Shown one piece after another: positions 13,557-22,288 of a DNA stretch of 64,000 nucleotides. The DNA is taken from NCBI RefSeq assembly GCF_026262505.1, contig NC_067207.1:11066082-11130081 (forward strand), given 5' to 3'. Position 1 is the stretch's first letter. Each line of letters begins with the position of its first letter. The translations under genes and the position numbers were made by a program. The DNA comes from Trichomonas vaginalis G3 (lineage: Eukaryota; Parabasalia; Trichomonadida; Trichomonadidae). Below the pieces are notes generated by a model. That model searched no databases, was not told the origin of the DNA, and saw only the letters and a list, made by a program, of their open reading frames with translations.

Positions 13557-14136
13557 CTGGAATTAGATATTGCAGGATGATATAAAGATATTTATCAGAT
13601 GTTTATGAGTCATGATGAAGAAGACTATTTAACTTTTTATAGACAGATTTTTCATGAGACAATGACTATTTGAAAATACGTCATGTCTTGTTAATGCCAG
13701 ATGGGTGTAAGTACACCATTACTCATGATAATGATAGATGCTCAATTTCTCTTTCACAAGGAGCTTCAATAGATGAAAATATGGTTTAATTTGGAAAGAA
13801 ACAGAATAGGATATTGCTCTTATTTTGAGCAATTTTTCAACGCTGATTCCTTTGCAAATGATATGAATTTTGGATCCAGCAGTTTTACTTACAATGTCAA
13901 ATCTCACTCCAATGTAATCACAATGTTCATCTTCTTCCATTGGGTTAATAATTCATTTGAATTTTCATTGATGTAAATCTAGTGGATAATTTTATCAAGT
14001 TCACATTCTATATTTGCTTTCAGGACAGTTATTAGTCTGTTAATGTGTGCAGAGTAAAATTATCATATGTATACGATAGAAGATTCAAACAAAAAATTTA
14101 TAACAACAAAAATTCATGGAAAATAAAATAGTAGTT
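13557..14136. other. Intergenic between the satellite and the next gene
   Basis: AT-rich. A 73-codon minus-strand frame (13719-13940) and an overlapping 67-codon plus-strand frame exist, but neither resembles a known family and they shadow each other. I see nothing else. Confidence 0.4.
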
Positions 14137-15134
14137 CTAATGCTTTTTGGCAGAAAACGGAGATCTAGGCAAACTGTCAATTTGTATATCAACAATTTCA
14201 TTATCAATGGAGTCGTCGCTATCTCTCTGTTGGGTTGAGAACACATTTGATTCAGCATCATGTTCGCTGACATCAGAATCATCAGCTTTAATGTCAAATA
14301 TTTCTTGACTTGCTGCAGGCGTTGTTTGTGCTAATTTCAGTGTATTCTCAATCATATTTCCTATAGTATTAAGATATTCGCTTGAAGTTTTAGAATTATC
14401 AAGCATTTGCTCGACATAAAATTCTTCTTCTTCAATATCATATTCTCCATCAGATTCAAAGTTAATTTTAAGAGGTGTTGCATCATTGGATGAACTCGTC
14501 TGACCAAATGCTGCAATTGGAGCCATTTGCATCTCAATTGAACCAGGACTTAGAGGAATTATCGGTGCATTAATGTCTACATTGCTATTGATCGAATCTG
14601 GAGGTGTTTCTTTGCGTGGTTCAGTTTTAATCGTTTCGAATTCTGGATTTTCTTTTTTATTTATGCGAAGTGATTTTCTAGTATATGAATTAGACTTTGG
14701 AACAGGTATTTTACTACTCGATTTCTTTTCAGAAGGATTTACTGCCAGTTCAGTAAGTCTAGACTTTCTGACTGGAATATTCGAAACTTTATGTTTTGAC
14801 ATTTTTGGGACAACTTTTCGCGATATTAGTTGTTTTCGTTCATCATCCGTCATTTCTTTTGCTTTTGAAGGTGATGTATTTTTGCGTTGCGCAATAACTT
14901 TGCTTGGTGAGTATTTTTTTCCCGTATTTCGTGACATAGCTGATGATGTAACAAGATAGTCAGTCCCATGCACAATCTCCTCAATTTCACTTAAAAATTG
15001 ATTATGAAATTGATCTTGTATTTTCTTTCTGAAGTTAAAAATAAAATATACCTTTTCATTATCGAATTCGAAGCATGAGGCTCCGTTATATGATTTGAAC
15101 GCTTAACAGGACTTTCCTTCCCATGAAGCGACAT
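14137..15134 (-). CDS. Spliced gene for an unknown basic/acidic low-complexity protein
   Basis: Two exons: 15134-15052 and 15028-14137, joined across a 23-nt intron, giving 324 aa. The ATG at 15134 starts MSLHGKESPVKRS; without splicing the frame closes soon after, while with splicing the long second frame is entered in phase. The N-terminal half is rich in Lys, Arg and Ser (SPSK, RKSL, KMSK), suggesting nucleic-acid, microtubule or chromatin binding. The C-terminal 110 residues are acidic (for example YDIEEEEFY), and the end is RSPFSAKKH. I see no enzymatic motif or membrane segment. An initiator-like TCAAATCA sits just upstream of the ATG. I do not recognise the family; a nuclear or cytoskeletal role is only a guess from composition. 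Confidence 0.75.
15029..15051 (-). other. 23-nt spliceosomal intron
   Basis: On the minus strand the intron begins GTATAT and ends TTTTTAACTTCAG. A TAAC branch motif merged with the CAG acceptor is the parabasalid arrangement, and very short introns of 23-25 nt are known in Trichomonas. Removing it makes 83 + 892 = 975 nt, exactly 325 codons, in one frame. Confidence 0.8.
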
Positions 15135-15578
15135 TTTGATTTGAAATTTTATTTCTAAACGAATGTCAAATTTATATTGATGGCATTTGATTCTTAATCA
15201 TTTATATTGGACTAGCACCAGCTGCTCAATGGAATTCGATTTGGCGAAAATTTTTGATTGAATACGGATAAAAATCCTCATTTTTATGCCATTCGCCATT
15301 TCATATAATAACTCATTATAGTTGCGCTTTTCCTGTAAGTTTGCATATGAAATCCAACAACATTGAGTACTGAAAACATTTCTAAATTTCACTGATATTA
15401 AATTTCTAAATATCAATGATTCAAATATGTAGAACATGACACACATAAGCTGCCTTGACATATTCTAAGAGATTATATGCTGTACACTCAAATCATAAAA
15501 ACAATGAATTTATGAAAGATGAATTTAATATAAATTTGATAGAAATATACGCAAAATATAAAACAAGATAAGATTAAG
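15135..15578. other. Intergenic
   Basis: Separates two minus-strand genes. It contains the putative promoter of the spliced gene on its left. An 87-codon minus-strand frame (15198-15461) has no family resemblance and poor composition, so I do not call it. Confidence 0.4.
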
Positions 15579-16334
15579 TTAGAAAATACTGAATCCGAAA
15601 GCAAAATATAATATTATATTAATGGCTGATCCGACAACAAGACCGCCTATTCCAAACACATCATGGAATGATACAAACAAAAGTAATAGCGAAAATGGAC
15701 CGAAGATAAGTCCGAAACAAAGTGCGAATAGGAAAACTATTGTTCCTGATATTTCTGTGTTTATCTGAACTTCGTTATGCCTAGGAGTGTTTTGCACTTG
15801 AACCGGTCTTTCTGCATCAGCTGCTTGAAAAGCTTCAAGTGGATTATCTGAATTAAAAATGACTGGAAGCCATTCTTCTTCAGCTTCATATTTTTGATCA
15901 TCAGTATCGTTCAGGCCACCTCTCATTGTGTGGAAAGAGAGTCTGATTTCTTGAATTTGCTCTGGGGTATAATTCATTCGAGTTAGACGGTCAAAGCCAC
16001 GAAGCTCTGACTCTAGATCTTCTTTATCAACAATGATATCAGATTTATTTAATCTGAATAATATTGTGACCGTGTAATCTGGGACTGAGTCAATTTCAGA
16101 GAATTTCTCAACTGATTTTAAGATACGTCCTCGGTAAATAATACAAATCGATTTATCTTTTGGAATAACAACACTAGAGTCGCTTTGTATTGTTTTGATT
16201 AAATCGCCAACCGTGGTACTTCTGGTGAAGTTATATGATTTCCTACTGCCATCTGGGAAAACTGCATTGACTGGAAAGTCATTTTCGTGCAGTTCTTGGC
16301 TAGTTAGCAGAGGGCACTCGGGAGACTCTTCCAT
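15579..16334 (-). CDS. Dsc3/TMUB-like ubiquitin-domain membrane protein
   Basis: 251 aa from the ATG at 16334 (an upstream in-frame TTG is not used; TCAAAACT lies about 18 nt before the ATG). Residues about 21-95 look like a ubiquitin-like fold (PDGSRKSYNF, TTVGDLIKTIQ, IYRGRILK, YTVTILFRL). Residues 113-140 (RGFDRLTRMNYTPEQIQEIRL) match the helical segment that follows the Ubl domain in Dsc3/DUF2407-type proteins. Two membrane segments follow at about 197-221 and 230-249, ending at the C-terminus. Dsc3 is a subunit of the Golgi/ER Dsc/Tul1 ubiquitin ligase; TMUB proteins act in ER-associated degradation. The role in protein quality control is inferred from architecture. Confidence 0.7.
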   Translation of the reverse strand: MEESPECPLLTSQELHENDFPVNAVFPDGSRKSYNFTRSTTVGDLIKTIQSDSSVVIPKDKSICIIYRGRILKSVEKFSEIDSVPDYTVTILFRLNKSDIIVDKEDLESELRGFDRLTRMNYTPEQIQEIRLSFHTMRGGLNDTDDQKYEAEEEWLPVIFNSDNPLEAFQAADAERPVQVQNTPRHNEVQINTEISGTIVFLFALCFGLIFGPFSLLLLFVSFHDVFGIGGLVVGSAINIILYFAFGFSIF

Positions 16335-16744
16335 ATTCAATTAAAGTTTTGAATGGAGAAATTTTTGAATTCTCTAGAGATGATAATTGATCTAACAAAA
16401 TGTTTTTATGGACTTCTTGTATTTGTAAAAAAATCTCTCACAAATGATAAAATTTTCATAAAAACATTCGGAACATTATTACTAATAACAAGGTTTACAT
16501 TGAATTAAAATCAATTGATCGTTGGAAATTCAATGAAAAAAACTAATGTACGGTCAATTTTACATTCAATATTGAATAAAGCAAAAAAATATCTAATGAT
16601 TAAATATGTTCGCTATTTTAATAAGCAAAAAATATTTCTTAACATATGACACGAGCTCTGGCTTGATAATCATGCAAATTTTCTTCAAAACCAAAGATTT
16701 CCTATGACTTTCTAAGCAATAATTGAATCTTATGACAAGAGAAT
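16335..16744. other. Intergenic
   Basis: 410 bp between two minus-strand genes. AT-rich, no gene or repeat seen; the right end holds the 3' flank of the decarboxylase gene. Confidence 0.5.
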
Positions 16745-17905
16745 TCAATTATCTTGAAATTCTTCTGAAATATATCCCAAAGGTATGTCTCTGCATAGAT
16801 ACGATGATGCCATTGATTCACCATATGCTCCAGCACTTCTTATTATGACATAGTCGCCTCTTTTGGCATCTCCCATCTTCACGGAATGTGCTATAACATC
16901 TGATGATTCGCATACTGGCCCAACAACATCAAATTCATAATCATTACCTGGGTGAGTAACATTTTCGACTAAATGAAAAGCATTATATAATGCAGGACGA
17001 ATAAGTTCGGTCATACCGCCATCTACAATGGCGAAGTTCCTTTCCATTCCTTGCTTAATATATAATAACTTTGTGACAAGAGATCCGCATTGACAAATAA
17101 TTGATCGACCTAGTTCGAAGTGAATTTCTTCAACTTTGGGTGATAAGCTCGAAAATATTTTGAAATATTTTTCAAAATCAGGTAAAAGATTAGGATTTGT
17201 GTATGAAACACCTAATCCACCTCCAACATCTAAAATCTTCACATTAATTCCTTTTGAGCGATATAATTCAAGAAGGTCATGAATAAATAAAACTAATTTT
17301 TCGAAATCTGAAAGATCTAGCATTTGGGATCCTATATGAAAGTGGAAACCTAAAAACCTAAGATGTGGATATGAATTAATGTTCAGAATTGCTTTTTCTA
17401 AATCTCTTGAGCAAATTCCAAATTTATTTTCATATAAGCCTGTCGTTATATGATGATGCGTGTGAGCACAAATGTTTGGATTTACACGAATACATATATT
17501 AACAATTTTGTTCTTAGATGAGGCTATTTCGTTAATAACATCAATTTCTTGAAGGGATTCAACATTGAAACAATAAATACCATTGTCAATAGCAACACCA
17601 ATTTCGTCATCTGTTTTTCCAACTCCAGCGAATACAATTTCGTTAGGGTTAAAACCATTACGAATTGCGGTTAAAATTTCGTTGCCACTCACAGTATCTA
17701 TTCCAATACCATATTGTTTAATAATATTTAGCAACTTTGGATTGGGATTGGCTTTGATTGCATAATGAATTTTATAATTTTTGTATTTCTGGGCTTCATT
17801 TGTTAAAAGATCTAGTGTTTTTCTAAGCACAGCTGTATCGTAAAAGTAGAATGGAGTTTTGATATCTTTAAACTTTTAAATTGGGATTGATATTGGAAAC
17901 TCCAT
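16745..17905 (-). pseudogene. Diaminopimelate decarboxylase (LysA-type), early in-frame stop
   Basis: PLP fold-type III decarboxylase. DAP decarboxylase makes lysine from meso-diaminopimelate. Seen in order: TPFYFYDTAVLRKTL; HYAIKANPN with the PLP-binding Lys; HFHIGSQ; DVGGGLGVSY; ELGRS (usually EPGRS); GPVCESSDV with the active-site Cys; and AGAYGESM near the end. Length is close to bacterial LysA, slightly short at the C-terminus. The best start is ATG 17905, directly after an initiator TCATTTTTTTTC, but codon 10 is TAA (17876-17878) and no ATG lies between it and the conserved TPFYFY. Either the gene is recently inactivated, a base is wrong here, or an unusual start is used. Bacterial-type character suggests lateral transfer. 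A related arginine/ornithine-type decarboxylase is less likely given the VCESSD motif. Confidence 0.8.
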
Positions 17906-18230
17906 GAAAAAAAATGAAATGGAACGTTCTAAATTACACAAAAAGTGTTATTAAACAACTCATTTATAGATAATATAGCCTAGCTATCATTGGCTTCACT
18001 GGTCATTTAATAAAGAATATTATTTCAAGTTTTCTTGTCCGCATATGCATTTAAATTTAGCAATGAGACTATTCTATCATATCTAAACACTGTATCTTTA
18101 ATATGAATTATTTGAATTTGATTTTTTGGAACAATTCAGCTAGATAAGGTGAAATTTACATACTACATAATGCATATATAACATTTACTATAGAATATGA
18201 CATCTAAAGAAAAATCTGACATTCAATAAA
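17906..18230. promoter_or_regulatory. Divergent intergenic region with two initiators
   Basis: On the minus strand, TCATTTTTTTTC immediately precedes the decarboxylase ATG. On the plus strand, TCAATAAA lies directly before the ATG at 18231. Both match the trichomonad Inr. The 325 bp between them probably contain upstream elements for both genes; I cannot delimit them. Confidence 0.5.
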
Positions 18231-19874
18231 ATGAATCTTGATAGCCTAAGCAATACTTGCAAGGCTATTATTAATTCTTATTCCGTATCAACACTCAATG
18301 ACTATGTTGGGTGTTTGGATAAAATCAGGGAATTTATATCGAAATCCACAGATTCTTATTTAATCAAACTTCAACAGTTACAAAAATCAGATGTATTTAC
18401 AGCTTTTAATAAAATATTGCATAACCCATTAGAGACAAATATCCAACTTAAGCTTTTACGATTTTGTGATTTTCTATACCAAACATGCGGTTCAACGAAT
18501 GAAATTACACTCATATTTGATGAAGGAATTACAAATAGTATACTAACATATCCATTTGACTTATCCTCAACTGATGTTCTCCAATCATATATGACAATTC
18601 TTAAAGGTTTATCAATTAAATTAAAAATAATACCAGTAACATATATATTTAGCGAAGCACAGCAGAAATGCGCTATATTTGATCTGGCCATTGCTCACAT
18701 AAGCAACCAAGACTCAACTACAGTTGCAGCAGCTCGGTTTATCGTTCTGAATTTGTTTACGTGTAAGAATAATGTTTTAATAGAGATAATTTCATCCAAT
18801 GCTACAAAAAATCAATTCGAACATTTAATCGAGTCTTTAGACTCTGATGGATTTGCTTTCATTGTCGATGTACTCAATGTTGTCCCTCTCGAGTTGCAAG
18901 AGTTTATTATCGAAAAATTACGAAAAACTCTACTACAATTAAATCCCAATTTTATTGGCAGAGCTCTCTCATTTCTGGCAGATTCCCCAGCACGTTCGAT
19001 GATCATGGAGATATTACCAAGCATGATTACTAAATTAAATATCAAACAACCAGCTACTTTAGCGATATTATTATATAGTCTTGAAAAAAGATTGTTTTTA
19101 ATCGATAAAGCATCATCACTTGGTTTAATACAACAAAGCCAGATGCCATCAATTAAAAGATTCTCAATGTCTCTCAAAAAATCCACTTCAAAATCGAGAA
19201 TTTTTCAAAAGTTGACACTTATATTCCAAGAAAGAGAATCCACGCTAAATATGGCTTTGGTATTAAGAATATTTGAGAATATATGCTCAGAACCACCGAG
19301 TATTGTAAAAACAATCAAAAAATCAATAATTTCAGATCTAAAATCGGAATCTACTATTGAGTTATGCAAAATTTTATCCGGAAGAATCGCTTCCAGGCAG
19401 AGAACAGACCTAGACTACGTTCTAAATCCTAAAAAAGAGCAAAATAAAGGAAAATTATATACATTAGTGACACAACTTGCAGAAATCGAAGCTTCCTTAG
19501 CGAGATACAACAAAAAGTCATTTGTTTGGTTCAATCTAGCTTCAATATCATCAACTTACGCTCAGGCGTTTGTTTTGGCCGATGAAACAGATTTAATTTT
19601 GACTCCAAATGAGATAAAACTGCTCGACGAAGCGAGATCATTGAAGCTTTGGGATATATATGTAGAGCCTCTCCCATATAAGTCTTCAAAGTCTGTTACA
19701 ATATGGTCAAACAACCAGCAAACGAAGCGAAAAAGTTTGTCCTTGAATGAACGAGTCAAAACAGTTTTACAATTTTCTACGGCATCCTCTGCCGCACTGT
19801 TCGAAAGCGAAGTCCAATATAGAAAAATTGACCTTGCATTAGCTACATTGGATTCATTATCATTACAAATATGA
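18231..19874 (+). CDS. CLEC16A/FPL-domain protein
   Basis: 547 aa, no signal peptide or membrane segment. The first about 200 residues fit the FPL domain of CLEC16A/GOP-1/TT9 proteins: alternating helices, a segment LKGLSIKLKIIPVTYIF, then a helix with TTVAAARFIVLNLF, comparable to the family block on loss of attachment by FPL-type helices. These proteins act on endosomes and autophagosomes (endosome maturation, mitophagy). The remaining 350 residues are helical with a basic Ser/Lys-rich patch (SLKKSTSKSRIF) and no motif I can name. The start is supported by TCAATAAA a few bases upstream. The protein is shorter than animal CLEC16A (about 1000 aa), as in other protists. Assignment rests on pattern only. 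Confidence 0.6.
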   Translation: MNLDSLSNTCKAIINSYSVSTLNDYVGCLDKIREFISKSTDSYLIKLQQLQKSDVFTAFNKILHNPLETNIQLKLLRFCDFLYQTCGSTNEITLIFDEGITNSILTYPFDLSSTDVLQSYMTILKGLSIKLKIIPVTYIFSEAQQKCAIFDLAIAHISNQDSTTVAAARFIVLNLFTCKNNVLIEIISSNATKNQFEHLIESLDSDGFAFIVDVLNVVPLELQEFIIEKLRKTLLQLNPNFIGRALSFLADSPARSMIMEILPSMITKLNIKQPATLAILLYSLEKRLFLIDKASSLGLIQQSQMPSIKRFSMSLKKSTSKSRIFQKLTLIFQERESTLNMALVLRIFENICSEPPSIVKTIKKSIISDLKSESTIELCKILSGRIASRQRTDLDYVLNPKKEQNKGKLYTLVTQLAEIEASLARYNKKSFVWFNLASISSTYAQAFVLADETDLILTPNEIKLLDEARSLKLWDIYVEPLPYKSSKSVTIWSNNQQTKRKSLSLNERVKTVLQFSTASSAALFESEVQYRKIDLALATLDSLSLQI

Positions 19875-20695
19875 TATTTTATATTATATTTTTGTTCTCA
19901 TTTAAATATGTTTGTTTATTTACCTATGATCATATATTCTTTACTTTGTTTAAAATGATTTACTAGTTGTTTCATTCTCCGAAAATATATGTCAATCGGT
20001 GAATTTCAGAAATTGAAATTTTACATATTGGTTTGAAAGTAATCACTATTAAAAACATAATATACTCATGATTTCCTCTACATTGTATAAATTATAAGCT
20101 AAAATCTCATAGTTTAATTTTTATTGAATGTAAACCTTGACAAAATTGGATTATATTGCATCGGATCTATGAAAAACATCAATAGACTTTTTATAAGGAG
20201 TAAATCCGATAAAACAATTTCTATCTGCCATTTCAAGATTTTGAAAATTTAAGGTGGCCTCATGAAATAATTAATAAAAAAGTTTCAGCATTAAATGTAA
20301 AATCCAAATTATCGGAAATTGGAAGAAAATTCCATAAAATTTTCATCAAAATTTTCCAGTCACAAGATTTTTATGCTGATAAAACATCGTTTAAGATCTA
20401 TATAGGATAAACATTGTAAATCAAACTAAAATAACATAATTCGTTCTTTTTTCCAACATTTTATCGAAATTCTAACCGAAAAATTTTCCATTCGATGAAA
20501 AATTTTAAAAATGATATTTTCGATATGTAGATTAAAGAAGATTCATTCTCAAAAACATGTTTTGAATGCATATTGAAATTTGAATGCTCTCAAAATTTCG
20601 GAACTTGCAAAAATTTCCCTTTTAATATTTAAAGAAAACATTAAATGAGCAACTTTTCGAAATTGGAAAAATTTTAACTTTCAGATTTGTCGGTT
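19875..20695. other. Intergenic, AT-rich
   Basis: 820 bp without a convincing gene. It contains scattered AAATTTTCC/GGAAAATTT words, and TTTTAACTTTCAG at about 20672-20684 resembles an intron acceptor. I find no nearby GTAYGT donor, so I do not call an intron; the same TCAGATTT could instead be the initiator for the next gene. Confidence 0.4.
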
Positions 20696-20980
20696 ATGAC
20701 ACTTTACATGGACTCTATCTGGTTCCAGGTTGACGATTCGGATGAAGAATTAGAGGAGTCCGGGAAGTATATGGGTGTTTTCAACCAGAGACCAGAACAA
20801 ATTGCTGCCTGGCTTCCACGCCCACAAACACCATTCACAATTCCCCACAAATTTGTTCCTTCTGCATTCATGAATAAGGCAAGTATCGAGGAGCGTATTT
20901 CTAGAGTTGATTCCGAGCCGGAAGTCATCAGCTTTAAACCACATTCCCAATTCCGTGGAACAAGCGTTTCCGTTTACTAA
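20696..20980 (+). CDS. Small acidic protein of unknown function
   Basis: 94 aa from ATG 20696. It starts MTLYMDSIWFQ, followed by an acidic stretch DDSDEELEES, then a Pro-rich centre (AAWLPRPQTPFTIPHKF) and a Ser-rich tail ending GTSVSVY. There is no signal peptide or membrane helix. The composition is clearly protein-like and unlike the AT-rich surroundings, and TCAGATTT lies 15 nt before the ATG. It could also be the last exon of a longer spliced gene, since an acceptor-like TTTTAACTTTCAG ends 11 nt before the ATG. I do not recognise a family. Confidence 0.55.
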   Translation: MTLYMDSIWFQVDDSDEELEESGKYMGVFNQRPEQIAAWLPRPQTPFTIPHKFVPSAFMNKASIEERISRVDSEPEVISFKPHSQFRGTSVSVY

Positions 20981-21106
20981 GCTAAAATCTCTCGATATTC
21001 ATGCGACTTTGAGAGATTTCACCTTAGCCTAATCATCTTCTAATTTCACTCCTTAATCAAAAAACTCACTTTTCGAGTAAACTGTCATTTATGTTTGTTG
21101 ATGAAT

Positions 21107-22176
21107 TTCTCTTTAAGGGTTTCGTTTTGCGAAAAAAACGTACAATACGCAATTTCGCTAAAAAAACATTTAGCTAGCAATTTCGACCTTTGACTCCACT
21201 CAAGACGTCACTTTTTTAATTTTGCGGTATCATATTTTTGGAAAATCTTTATGAATATTATATAAAAAGTCTCTTTAATATCTATATTTCATATTTTTAT
21301 CGATTTTTAAAGTTTTTGCGAAAAGTATTCAATTATTTTTGCTATTTTGTCGGGTAAATGTCAGATTTGCGACATTTTCTGATATGATATTCAGATTCTA
21401 CGTTGATAATAATGCTTATAGAACCCTCTTGCTATTGTGTCAAAATTGCGAAACCGATAGCAAAAATATCTCGCAATATCAAAATTGAGATATTGAGTGA
21501 ATTATGCATTATAGAGATTAAAAATCTGATTTGTGAAAACATCTCATCAGTTTCTAGCTAATTCAAAAATCTTTACTATCTTATTCGATTAAAATGAAAA
21601 GGGAATAGTTTCATTATGCTTTAAATGACAGCCTTATAATATAATCATAGTTTTCGCTCAATATGCAGCATTTTTTTTTCGAAATCTATGGTCAATATCC
21701 TAAATACTGATTGCTTTGCATTCATATCTCTTACATTTTCTATACCCACATCACTATTCATTGCTATTCCTATCTTTTTCATTTTTGTTTGTTTCTCATA
21801 ATTTCTCAAAAAACACGATAACTTGATATTTGTAAATATCATACTTTATAACGTAAATAAGAACTTGACCTATTAAGAAAAGCAGTAATGAAAAGAAAAT
21901 CTGAAATTCATAAAAATTACAAGTTTCTGATGACAATTAGCTTAATTAAACCAGGTACAAGATTATATAATTGTATTTTCTATCCAATTATCCATATAAT
22001 ATCTTATCCAGAAAAAATAACTTGATCAATACCAAATGATTTTTTAACTAGTAAATAAAGTATTTTCTTTACACACACATTGTATATCATAGTTTTTTTT
22101 TTGGTTTCGCAAAACATCCAAAAACAAATATGCTATAAAAATGACAATTTTAGCAAAACGAAACCCTTATTCTCTT
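21107..22176. mobile_element. Non-autonomous DNA transposon (MITE-like), TAAGGG ends, 7-bp target duplication
   Basis: The element proper is 21114-22169 (1056 bp). Both ends read TAAGGGTTTCGTTTTGC (17 bp exact, inverted). Flanks are TTCTCTT at 21107-21113 and 22170-22176, a 7-bp direct repeat. Variants of TTGCGAAA/TTTCGCAA recur inside (near 21128, 21312, 21448, 21470 and 22104), like subterminal transposase-binding sites. No transposase frame exists; the longest frame (21645-21842) is not family-like. It was probably mobilised by a transposase encoded elsewhere. Confidence 0.75.
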
Positions 22177-22288
22177 TTATTATTTTATCTTTCTTGTACT
22201 TTTGATATGATATGAGAAAAAGATAATTTTAAATTCAACTTTAAACAGAAATTGTTTAACGCAGAAGGCACAAACAAATCATATAATA

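Noticed and set aside
13719-13976. Overlapping 73- and 67-codon frames
   Set aside because: Mutually antisense, no recognisable motif and no clear initiator.
20672-20684. Intron acceptor before the small acidic gene
   Set aside because: The acceptor-like TTTTAACTTTCAG has no GTAYGT donor at a plausible distance that would join a coding exon.
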